From NCBI GenBank assembly GCA_021827465.1, contig JAKAVX010000006.1:11148-17838 (forward strand): DNA of 6,691 nucleotides. Reading direction: 5' to 3'. The stretch comes from Deltaproteobacteria bacterium (GTDB taxonomy: Bacteria > Desulfobacterota_B > Binatia > Binatales > Binataceae). The notes beneath the pieces are model-generated. The model searched no databases. It was not told the DNA's origin and saw nothing but the letters and a program-made list of their open reading frames with translations. Position 1 is the first letter of the stretch; the number at the start of each line of letters is the position of its first letter. The translations under genes were made by a program, and so were the position numbers. This document shows positions 1 through 5,824 of the stretch, one piece after another.

Positions 1-656
1 CGGTCACGATGCGGCTTCATGCCTCGATGAACCCGGCGGCGAAGTATCGCGAGCCCATAACGGTCGAGGACGTGCTCGCTTCACGGATCATCTCTTCGCC
101 GCTCCATCTGCTCGACTGCTGCATCATCTCCGACGGCGGCGGCGCGCTGGTCATCACTTCGGCCGAGCGGGCGCGCGATCTCAAGAAGAAGCCGGTCTAC
201 ATCCTGGGCACCGGCGAGACGGTTCGCCACGTCGCCGACGGCCATCGCGACTTTCTCGAGATAGCGGCAGCGCAATCGGGCCGGGTCGCCTTCGAACGCG
301 CGGGAGTAGCCCACAAGGACATTGACCTTGCGATGGTTTACGACTCGTTCACGATCACGGTGATGGCGACGCTCGAGAACCTGGGCTTCTGCAAGCGCGG
401 CGAGGGCGGGACGTTCGTCCAGGGTGGCAGGCTTCGCTTCGACGGCGAGTTGCCGTGCAACACCGACGGCGGCGGGCTGTCCTCGAACCATCCGGGGATG
501 CGCGGAATCTTCCTGGTGATCGAGGCCGCGAAGCAGCTTCGCGGCGAATGCGGGCTGCGCCAAGTCAAGGACTGCAACGTTGCGCTGGTGCACGGCACGG
601 GCGGAACGCTCGGCACCCGGCATTCGGGGGCGACGCTGATTCTTTCCAACCAGTGA
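1..656 (+). CDS. Thiolase-like protein of the SCP2/Ltp2 type, C-terminal part (5' end outside window)
   Basis: The reading frame is open from base 3, so the gene starts before the window; the ATG at 9 is internal. The visible part is the second half of a thiolase fold: an NPAAKYREPIT segment, a SDGGGALVIT segment, YDSFT (Tyr at 339-341), a GEGGTFVQGG stretch, and LSSNHPGMRG carrying the thiolase GHP-like histidine (489-491). Where classical thiolases have the second catalytic cysteine (CxG), this protein has VHGTGGTLGT (from 588), with no cysteine. Thiolase-superfamily proteins of this kind commonly pair with a DUF35 protein, which is the next gene, 15 bp downstream. It may therefore be a thiolase-like carbon-carbon lyase (retro-aldolase) or a non-classical condensing enzyme acting on a CoA ester in the cytoplasm. 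The family call is firm; the reaction is inference. The N-terminal nucleophile region cannot be seen. Confidence 0.9.
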   Translation, partial: VTMRLHASMNPAAKYREPITVEDVLASRIISSPLHLLDCCIISDGGGALVITSAERARDLKKKPVYILGTGETVRHVADGHRDFLEIAAAQSGRVAFERAGVAHKDIDLAMVYDSFTITVMATLENLGFCKRGEGGTFVQGGRLRFDGELPCNTDGGGLSSNHPGMRGIFLVIEAAKQLRGECGLRQVKDCNVALVHGTGGTLGTRHSGATLILSNQ

Positions 657-671
657 GGCGGATGACAGGCG

Positions 672-1094
672 ATGGCTGAACAGCAGAAGAAGTATTCGAA
701 ACCGCTACCTCATATCGACGAGGAGAGCCGCCCGTGGTGGGAAGCGCTTCAGCGTCACGAGCTTTATATCCAGAAGTGCCGCGATTGCGGCGCGACCCGC
801 TATTATCCGCGCGCGCTGTGCACGCAATGCACGTCTGAGCGCACGGAGTGGCTTAGATGCGCCGGTATGGGCAAGGTCTACACGTTCACCGTGACGTATC
901 AGAACCAGGCGCCGGGGTTTCGCGAATCGCTGCCATACGTGATGGCCTACGTGGAACTCGACGAGGGGGTAAAAATGCTCACCAACCTTGTCGACTGCCG
1001 TCCCGAAGACGTTAAAATAGGAATGCCCGTCGAGGTCGTATACGAGGATGTCACGCCCGAGGTGACTCTCGCGAAATTTCGCCCGGCGAGGTAA
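672..1094 (+). CDS. DUF35 Zn-ribbon / OB-fold protein, thiolase partner
   Basis: This 140-residue protein has the standard layout of the DUF35 (YqgB/ChsH2 C-terminal) family. An amphipathic N-terminal helix is followed by SRPWWEALQRHELYIQKC. A four-cysteine zinc ribbon comes next (C36-x2-C39 and C50-x2-C53). The rest, about residues 60-140, is a beta-rich OB-fold with GKVYTFTVTYQ and a MAYVELDEGVKMLTNL segment. Family members bind thiolase-superfamily enzymes and are thought to help place the CoA ester at a shared active site; they have no catalysis of their own. The start ATG at 672 follows the thiolase stop by 15 bp, with a GAGG at 655-658 that is somewhat distant (13 nt). Adjacency to the thiolase-like gene supports a complex. 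In actinobacterial ChsH2 this domain is fused to a MaoC domain, whereas here it is free-standing. Confidence 0.93.
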   Translation: MAEQQKKYSKPLPHIDEESRPWWEALQRHELYIQKCRDCGATRYYPRALCTQCTSERTEWLRCAGMGKVYTFTVTYQNQAPGFRESLPYVMAYVELDEGVKMLTNLVDCRPEDVKIGMPVEVVYEDVTPEVTLAKFRPAR

Positions 1095-1108
1095 GGAAAC
1101 CTTTTCTC

Positions 1109-1804
1109 GTGGCTACAATCCTTGACCTGCATTCGCACAGCGAAGCTTCCGAAGACAGTCGCGCACCGGTAGAGGCGTACCTCAACTGGATCAAGCTCCG
1201 TCATCAGCAGCTTCCGCTCGACGGCGTCGTGCTGACCGAGCATCGGCAGTGGAACTCCGACAGCGACTATCGCGCGCTCGAAGACAAGTACCAAATCATG
1301 GTGCTCAAGGCGGCCGAAGTCGAAACCGACTACGGCCACATGCTCGTCTTCGGCATCAACAACGAGATCGCGACGCGGTTCGATTTCACCAACGTCTATC
1401 TGCCCGCGCAGGAGGTTATAGACGAAGTCGCGCGGATGGGCGGAATCGTCGTGCCGTGTCATCCCGGGCGCCCGAACGTCGGACTGTTCGAGCACTACCA
1501 GCGCAAGTCCGCGCTCGATAACGTCATCGCGGTCGAGATGCTAAACGGCGGTTCGCGCAAGGGCGAGAACGAGCGCAGCGCCGAGCTGATCGCCAAGTTC
1601 GGCTACAAGGCGACCGGCGGCTCCGACAGCCACCTGGTCAGCCTCATCGGGCTTTGTGCGACGCGCTTCGAGGCCGACGTCAGGTCGATAGACGACCTCG
1701 TGCGTGAACTCAAGACCGGCACTTACGAGCCGGTGGATTTCCGTCCCAAGCGTCCGCAGGTGCGGCGCGCCGAACCCGTTGAAGCGAGCGAGCATCGTGG
1801 TTGA
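1109..1804 (+). CDS. PHP-domain metal-dependent hydrolase (phosphoesterase-like)
   Basis: This 231-residue protein is a polymerase-and-histidinol-phosphatase (PHP) barrel. Visible metal-binding motifs are LHSHSE at residues 7-12 (H8, H10), TEH at 43-45, E70-x-E72 followed by H77, CHPG at 117-120 (H118), and GSDSH at 171-175 (D173, H175). These are the usual PHP ligands, so it should bind a di- or trinuclear metal centre and hydrolyse phosphoesters or a related bond. The substrate is not evident. The GTG start at 1109 is chosen because AAGGA (1093-1097) lies 11 nt upstream and the protein begins MATILDLHSHSE, with motif I at its usual N-terminal place. It sits inside a CoA-metabolism operon, 14 bp after the DUF35 gene and overlapping the next gene by 8 bp, so it is co-transcribed and perhaps translationally coupled. 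The C-terminal ~20 residues are charged and look disordered. Confidence 0.9.
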   Translation: MATILDLHSHSEASEDSRAPVEAYLNWIKLRHQQLPLDGVVLTEHRQWNSDSDYRALEDKYQIMVLKAAEVETDYGHMLVFGINNEIATRFDFTNVYLPAQEVIDEVARMGGIVVPCHPGRPNVGLFEHYQRKSALDNVIAVEMLNGGSRKGENERSAELIAKFGYKATGGSDSHLVSLIGLCATRFEADVRSIDDLVRELKTGTYEPVDFRPKRPQVRRAEPVEASEHRG

Positions 1805-2240
1805 TTACGATCCAGCTCTTATCGGCAAGATTTTTGAGATAACCGAACCGGTTACGGTCACGCCAAAGATGATTCGCGAGTTCTGCGACGCGCTCGGCGA
1901 GACCAACCCGCTCTACACCGACGAGGAGGCCGCGAAGAAGGGCCCGTACGGAGAAATCGTCGCGCCGCCCTCGTTCGCGATTACGTTCCGCAACGGGCGC
2001 CATTTCTTCCAGAACATCCCGCGCTTCGGACGCTCGGGATTCGACGCCGGCAAGGACGTGGAGTTTGTCTCGCCCTTGCGGCCCGGCGACCAGATCACGC
2101 TCAACTCCTCGGTGAAGGAAATCTACGAGAAGACCGGGCGAAGCGGCTCGATGGTGTTCGTGGTCGTGCGCTCGACGGTAAAAAACCAGCGCGGCGAAGT
2201 CGTTGCCCACATCGACCATCGCTTCATGCACCGCACCTGA
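1797..2240 (+). CDS. MaoC-like hot-dog protein, FAS1-like dehydratase N-terminal type
   Basis: A 147-residue single hot-dog domain of the MaoC_dehydrat_N / FAS1-like type, comparable to the N-terminal half of ChsH2. The GTG start at 1797 is preferred over upstream in-frame starts because those lie deep in the PHP gene. It gives an 8-bp overlap and a domain beginning MVDYDPALIG. Typical features are PKMIREFCDALGETNPLY (residues 23-40), the GPYGEIVAPPSF turn (49-60), a central FDAGKDVEFVSPLRPGDQIT strand pair (82-101), and a final beta hairpin ending HIDHRF. In (R)-specific enoyl-CoA hydratases the equivalent motif is D-x-N-P-x-H; here it is E35-T-N-P-L-Y40, so both catalytic acid/base positions are changed. 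Such half-domains usually pair with a second hot-dog subunit, which is the next gene. Likely role: structural or CoA-binding half of a heteromeric enoyl-CoA hydratase (inference). Confidence 0.85.
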   Translation: MVDYDPALIGKIFEITEPVTVTPKMIREFCDALGETNPLYTDEEAAKKGPYGEIVAPPSFAITFRNGRHFFQNIPRFGRSGFDAGKDVEFVSPLRPGDQITLNSSVKEIYEKTGRSGSMVFVVVRSTVKNQRGEVVAHIDHRFMHRT

Positions 2241-2247
2241 GATCCCA

Positions 2248-2679
2248 ATGTCGGACATCGTTACCATAGACAAGTTCGAGAACGTGCAGATCGGAGCCGC
2301 GATCGGCCCCGAGCAGATGTTCCTGAGCAAGGAACAGTCACGCCGATACGCCCGCGCCTGCGGGCTCGACGCGCCGCGCTTCACCGACGACGAGGGCGCG
2401 CGCAAGGAAGGCCTGCCCGGAATGATCATCCCCGGCAACATGAGCCTGGGCCTGCTGACCAAGCTCGTGACCGACTGGATCGGGCAAAGCGGCGCGCGCA
2501 TCCTGCGAGTCGGCACGACCTACCGGGTGCTGGTGCAGCCCGACCAAACGATTAGCCTGCAGGGCTTCGTAACCCACACCTATCCCCAGGAACGCGCCTG
2601 CGAAGTCGACCTCTGGATCGAGAACGAGGACGGGGAGCGGATGGTCACGGGGACGGCGACGGTCCAGTTCCCCGGGTAA
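2248..2679 (+). CDS. MaoC-like hot-dog protein, second hydratase subunit
   Basis: A 143-residue hot-dog domain. ATG at 2248, 7 bp after the preceding stop, is chosen; an upstream in-frame ATG at 2203 lies inside the previous gene. The fold shows in the overhang segment ARACGLDAPRFTDDEGAR (35-52), GLPGMIIPGNM (55-65), the long helix with KLVTDWIG (72-79), and a C-terminal antiparallel sheet ending in GTATVQFPG. The TDW-G and VQPDQTISLQG pattern recalls ChsH1-type subunits. The hydratase motif D-x-N-P-x-H appears here as D41-A-P-R-F45, out of register with that motif, so there is no clear catalytic histidine, although D41 may correspond to the catalytic aspartate. With its neighbour it probably forms a heteromeric hydratase or dehydratase acting on an unsaturated or 3-hydroxy acyl-CoA. 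It is the last gene of the + strand operon. Confidence 0.82.
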   Translation: MSDIVTIDKFENVQIGAAIGPEQMFLSKEQSRRYARACGLDAPRFTDDEGARKEGLPGMIIPGNMSLGLLTKLVTDWIGQSGARILRVGTTYRVLVQPDQTISLQGFVTHTYPQERACEVDLWIENEDGERMVTGTATVQFPG

Positions 2680-2746
2680 CGGCGCAAGCCTGCGCGCGCC
2701 GTCCCCATACGAAGGCGCACGCGAACCTGCTTCTTCGGGATGTTTC

Positions 2747-3295
2747 TTACAGCAGGGCGCCGCGGAAGGGTTCGTCGCGCGGGGGCGGATTCTTAAGCAG
2801 ATTGATCGCCCATCGCCGCGCCTGCTTGAGGGTGTCCTCGGCGCGCCTGAAAAGCTGCTCGCGGTACATCGTTCCCCACACATAAACGTCCACTGAAGGC
2901 TCTTCGCCGAGCGTGACGTCGACCATCCAGTCCTCGATTTGCGGCCCGCAGATGAGGAGGCGGACGACGCGGCCGTGGTCGAGGACGATACCGCGAGCCT
3001 CGCGCGGGAGGCGGAATTCTTCCTTGATGCGCTTGATGAGATGGGGCGGATAATGCTCCTCCGTCATCGGCACGTAGACCCACTCGCCCTGACTTGGGTT
3101 GGCCTGGCGCGCGATACGGAGATTGTTGTCGGTGAGGTCTTCCTTGGCCTTATCCTGTTCGTAGTCGCGGGCGACTTGATAGAAGCCCATCGCAACCGGG
3201 AGCTTGGGCATCTCGCTCTCGGATTTACCCTTGCGGGGCTTCTTGACAGTGGTTTCTACCCACCATCGATTTTCCACATTGGGCTTATGCGCCAT
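2747..3295 (-). CDS. Hypothetical protein, 182 residues, downstream partner of the HExxH protein
   Basis: I do not recognise this protein. It reads from ATG at 3295 to TAA at 2747. The longer open frame upstream to 3499 is rejected because it overlaps the metallopeptidase gene and is low-complexity, while a GGAA lies 8 nt before the 3295 ATG. Visible features: a hydrophilic N-terminus with NRWWVETTVKKPRKGK (9-24), a charged segment with YEQDKAKEDLTDNN, a central alpha/beta-looking part (EWVYVPMTEEHYPPHLIKRI, 71-90; ARGIVLDHGRVVRLLICG, 100-117), an acidic strand region (VDVTLGEEPSVDVYVW, 125-140), and a C-terminal amphipathic helix (MYREQLFRRAEDTLKQARRW, 143-162). There is no signal peptide or membrane span. 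It begins 25 bp after the metallopeptidase-like gene and shares its promoter, so a joint role is likely. Codon use looks normal for the window, which supports a real gene. Confidence 0.78.
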   Translation of the reverse strand: MAHKPNVENRWWVETTVKKPRKGKSESEMPKLPVAMGFYQVARDYEQDKAKEDLTDNNLRIARQANPSQGEWVYVPMTEEHYPPHLIKRIKEEFRLPREARGIVLDHGRVVRLLICGPQIEDWMVDVTLGEEPSVDVYVWGTMYREQLFRRAEDTLKQARRWAINLLKNPPPRDEPFRGALL

Positions 3296-3320
3296 CGCGA
3301 CCGTTCCGTCTTCATGTATC

Positions 3321-3830
3321 TTACGCCGTTCGCTTCGCGCGTGCACGGCTTGCAACGACGGCCCGTCGCGGGCGGCCCCAGGCCGCGCGGGTGCGGCGTT
3401 TTCGAGGTCGCAGCGCAGCCTTGCGCTTGCTCGCGACCGCAGTTGCTTTTCGCAAGCGCGCGTCGCGTAGTCCGCGCACCATCCTGCGCTGGAAGACATC
3501 GGCCTTGCGCTCGGCGTCGGTCCAGAGCAGATAGTGGCCCATTTCGTGATAAAGCGTCTGGATCCACATCCGCTCGGTCTTGTAGACGCGTCCGCGCTTC
3601 CAGTTTTCGGGGTGAATCAGGTGGATACGGCCGTCCTCGTAGGTTTTACCGGCGGTTTTTCCCCAATCGAGGTATTCGAACCATTCAATCCTGGGCAATT
3701 TGACGCTGTAGAAGCGGCATAGCTCGGAAAGAGCGCGTCTGAAAGCCGCGTGCCGGTGATTACGGAAAAACTCCGCCAGGCTGCGGTCGATGGCTCTGCG
3801 ATGGGTCAGGGGCGGAACGACCATGCGCAC
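3321..3830 (-). CDS. Small HExxH zinc metallopeptidase-like protein with basic C-terminal tail
   Basis: A 169-residue protein with an N-terminal helical part, a small beta region with GKTYEDGRIHLIHPENW (61-77), and the zinc-site helix TLYHEMGHYLL (92-102), in which H95-E96-x-x-H99 is a classic zincin motif. ERKAD follows at 107-111; E107 or D111 could supply the third ligand, somewhat like ImmA/IrrE-type proteins but with a shorter spacing. No signal peptide is present, so it acts in the cytoplasm. Residues 125-169 hold 19 Arg/Lys and no acidic residue, a histone-like tail that suggests nucleic-acid or acidic-partner binding (inference). The GTG start at 3830 is preferred because GGAGGG lies 10 nt upstream; ATG at 3824 is the alternative. 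It is the first gene of a two-gene unit behind its own promoter. The substrate is unknown. A minimal HExxH protein that has lost activity is possible. Confidence 0.82.
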   Translation of the reverse strand: MRMVVPPLTHRRAIDRSLAEFFRNHRHAAFRRALSELCRFYSVKLPRIEWFEYLDWGKTAGKTYEDGRIHLIHPENWKRGRVYKTERMWIQTLYHEMGHYLLWTDAERKADVFQRRMVRGLRDARLRKATAVASKRKAALRPRKRRTRAAWGRPRRAVVASRARAKRTA

Positions 3831-3840
3831 GGTTTACGAA

Positions 3841-3899
3841 CCCTCCGATTCAGATGAAAGCGTGGACGAATCATACGAGCGCGTTCGCTTGAGCGTCAA
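3841..3899 (-). promoter_or_regulatory. Sigma70-like promoter and ribosome binding site for the HExxH gene pair
   Basis: Read on the minus strand, TTGACG (3899-3894) is followed after 18 bp by TATGAT (3875-3870). Each hexamer matches the bacterial housekeeping consensus at five of six positions. Transcription would begin near 3863, leaving a leader of about 33 nt that includes GGAGGG (3846-3841), 10 nt before the GTG start at 3830. The spacing of all parts is coherent, which supports both the start choice and a transcription unit separate from the CoA-transferase upstream. Confidence 0.7.
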
Positions 3900-3979
3900 A
3901 CAATTGCCCAGGAAGCGCCGAAATCGCCTGAGATTCAAGGAATTTTGTTATTCCCGACGGTCTGCCGCGCGGCCTTCCT

Positions 3980-5191
3980 TCAGCCCAGGATTCCCGCGCT
4001 TTTGAGCTTTGCGATCTGCTCCCAGGAGAGCCCCACTTCGAGCGCGACCTCTTCAGTATGCTGGCCGAGGTCCGGGGCCGCGGCATAGCCGGCCGCCGCC
4101 TGGTTGCCGAATTCGACCGGGGTTGCGACGACGCGGCAGCCGGGAACCGACGCGTTATCGACCGGAACGAATGCGCCGATAGCGTGGGCCTGCGGATCGT
4201 CGAGAACCTCAGCGTCGGTCAGAACCGGCGCCCAGATGAGATTGTTGCGGTCGAGGATCGGCGTCCATTCGGAAAGCGGGCGCGTTGCGATTATCGAACT
4301 TATCTCTTCGGCCAGCACGCGATTGTTCTCTCTGCGCGCGGCGAAATCTGAAAAGCGCGTGTCGGCTTTCCAATCCGCGCGTTCAAGCGCGGCGCAGAAA
4401 TCGGGCCAATGCCGGTCGGCCTGCGGCATCACGAAATAGATCCAACGGCCGTCCTGGCATCGATAGCGATTCCACATCGGATTGGTCGGCTCGTGTCTGC
4501 TTTCGGGCGCGGGCGCTCGCCCGCTGATAAGCCCGATCGTCAGGTCGGTCGCGTTCATCCAAAGGCCCATCGCGAACAGCGAGATCCTGACCTCGCATCC
4601 GCGTCTGCTCTTTTCGCGCTGTAAGAGCGCGGCCGAAATTGCGCCGGCCAGGCCGAGACCGGCCGCGTGATCGATCATACCGGGGCGTTGCGCGGGCGGT
4701 GCTTCGCCAGGCTCCGCAATCGTCGCCATCAGGCCCGATCGGGCCCATGCGGCGGCGTAATCGAAAGCCGGCCGATCGCGGTCCGGTCCGCGATGGCCGT
4801 AGCCGTTGAGCGCGGCATAGATCAGGCGCGGGTTGCGCGCCGAGAGCGAAGCGTACTCGAGTTTCATGCGCGAGAGCGCCTCGGAGCGCAGGTTGGTGAC
4901 GAACACGTCCGCGCGTTCGATAAGCTTCATCGCGAATTCGAGGCCTTCAGGACGGCGCAGGTTTACCGCTACCGAGCGTTTGTTGCGATTGTCGAGCTCG
5001 TACGGCGGGCGCACGCGCGCTTCGCTGTCGCCCATCGAGCGGGTGGTCATGCCGCGGATTGGATCGCCGCCGTTGGGATCTTCGAGCTTGATTACGGTCG
5101 CACCCCAGTCGCCAAGCACGGCCGCGGTCGACGGTCCCGCAACCCACATAGCAAGCTCGACCACGCGCACACCGCTAAGCGGTCCTTCCAT
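3980..5191 (-). CDS. Family III CoA-transferase (CaiB/BaiF type)
   Basis: This 403-residue protein is full length for family III CoA-transferases, which move CoA between carboxylic acids through an aspartyl-CoA anhydride. The N-terminal signature is plain (LSGVRVVELAMWVAGPSTAA, then LGDWGATVIKLEDPNGGDPIR). The nucleophilic aspartate is very probably D144 in PAFDYAAAWARSG, the place of Asp169 in formyl-CoA transferase. RSVAVNLRRPEG (72-83) and a RPGMIDHAAG segment (169-178) also match the family, and the C-terminal part returns to the Rossmann-like domain of the interlocked dimer. The start ATG at 5191 is supported by AGAGG 8 nt upstream. Donor and acceptor cannot be read from sequence. It is on the opposite strand to the thiolase/MaoC operon, so co-regulation is not implied, though activation of the same acid is possible. 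Confidence 0.93.
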   Translation of the reverse strand: MEGPLSGVRVVELAMWVAGPSTAAVLGDWGATVIKLEDPNGGDPIRGMTTRSMGDSEARVRPPYELDNRNKRSVAVNLRRPEGLEFAMKLIERADVFVTNLRSEALSRMKLEYASLSARNPRLIYAALNGYGHRGPDRDRPAFDYAAAWARSGLMATIAEPGEAPPAQRPGMIDHAAGLGLAGAISAALLQREKSRRGCEVRISLFAMGLWMNATDLTIGLISGRAPAPESRHEPTNPMWNRYRCQDGRWIYFVMPQADRHWPDFCAALERADWKADTRFSDFAARRENNRVLAEEISSIIATRPLSEWTPILDRNNLIWAPVLTDAEVLDDPQAHAIGAFVPVDNASVPGCRVVATPVEFGNQAAAGYAAAPDLGQHTEEVALEVGLSWEQIAKLKSAGILG

Positions 5192-5227
5192 ACTTCCCGC
5201 CTCTTTAGATCGAAATCCTGCCGGTCA

Positions 5228-5254
5228 AGCGCTATCGAGCGGACCGGTAGCGCT
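5228..5254. repeat. 10-bp inverted repeat upstream of the CoA-transferase gene
   Basis: AGCGCTATCG (5228-5237) and CGGTAGCGCT (5245-5254) are inverted copies separated by 7 bases, with one T/G wobble. The element lies 37 bp upstream of the CoA-transferase start. On the + strand it is followed by ATTTT, which looks like a terminator, but no + strand gene ends here. On the minus strand no T tract follows. It could be a dyad operator for the CoA-transferase, or a hairpin ending transcription from the small upstream gene by another mechanism. Confidence 0.55.
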
Positions 5255-5344
5255 ATTTTGGTAGCAGGCTTGAGCGGGAAAGAGAACCGCGCCCCAAGCC
5301 GGCGCGCGTCATCACTCGTCGGTGAGTTCGAGCAGCGATGAAGC

Positions 5345-5824
5345 TCAGGTGCGACGCTCGCGCAGGCGTCCGTGGCCGCGATGGTTTCGGCGGCGCACGC
5401 GGTTCACCGTAAGACGTTGGACGCGACTTGCTTCCTTGAGCCTCAGCCGAAGCGGCATAACTCGCTGTTCATCGCCAGAGCCGGAAATGATGCTCGCGAT
5501 ACGCCGTCGGAGCGCGTCGCCGTCGATACCGAGCGCGTCGCATACACTGTCGAAGGAGAGAGGACAGCGCACCCCCGAAGCGAAAACCCAGTTGCGAGCT
5601 TCGGCAAAAGAGCCGCGTTTTCGCGCGTTCGACGAACGGCTGCCAGCCTGAACGATATTGATGGCGTCGGCGAGCACGGCAAGCATCAGCCGCTGCTCGC
5701 TGGAGAGCACGCGCCTGCCCATCAGGTCGAAGAACTGGCTTTTCAGGATGACGTCCGGGAACGGTCGCGACTCGGCAACTTGATGTGACGAACTTGCAGG
5801 CAACATCGAACTAGCCCCCGACAT
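5345..5824 (-). CDS. Small basic uncharacterised protein with a possible helix-turn-helix segment
   Basis: A 159-residue protein with no function I can assign. The conserved-looking core is residues 38-112: an RRVLSSEQRLMLAVLADAIN helix (38-57), a short basic linker, FAEARNWVFASG (73-84), then PLSFDSVCDALGIDGDALRR (88-107), which resembles a DNA-binding helix-turn-helix. I recall similar short proteins with an E-A-x-x-W motif followed by C-x-x-L-G-x-D-x-x-x-L-R as unnamed families in Deltaproteobacteria-like genomes; this is from memory and not checked. The C-terminus (about 123-159) is strongly basic and ends NHRGHGRLRERR. Start choice is uncertain: ATG at 5824 has only a weak site inside a hairpin arm, while ATG at 5806 has GGGGG 8 nt upstream. 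The leader contains several inverted repeats. It is probably its own unit, with 153 bp before the CoA-transferase. Confidence 0.7.
   Translation of the reverse strand: MSGASSMLPASSSHQVAESRPFPDVILKSQFFDLMGRRVLSSEQRLMLAVLADAINIVQAGSRSSNARKRGSFAEARNWVFASGVRCPLSFDSVCDALGIDGDALRRRIASIISGSGDEQRVMPLRLRLKEASRVQRLTVNRVRRRNHRGHGRLRERRT

Noticed and set aside
2680..2746. Possible bidirectional terminator between convergent genes (GCGCA/TGCGC at 2682-2695; CGAAG/CTTCG at 2710-2737)
   Set aside because: Stems are only five pairs and neither strand has a T tract after them.
2939..3703. 254-codon + strand open frame
   Set aside because: Antisense to both genes of the HExxH unit, composition typical of a high-GC shadow frame, and no family features.
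3939..3954. GGAAT/ATTCC hairpin as terminator of the CoA-transferase
   Set aside because: Five-pair AT-rich stem with only TT after it on the minus strand; too weak to call.
5192..5230. TTGACC with TAAAGA as a CoA-transferase promoter on the minus strand
   Set aside because: The 15-bp spacer is short and the -10 would overlap the ribosome binding site, leaving almost no leader.
4667..5341. 224-codon + strand open frame opposite the CoA-transferase
   Set aside because: Shadow of a gene with clear family motifs on the other strand; Arg-rich, no domain.
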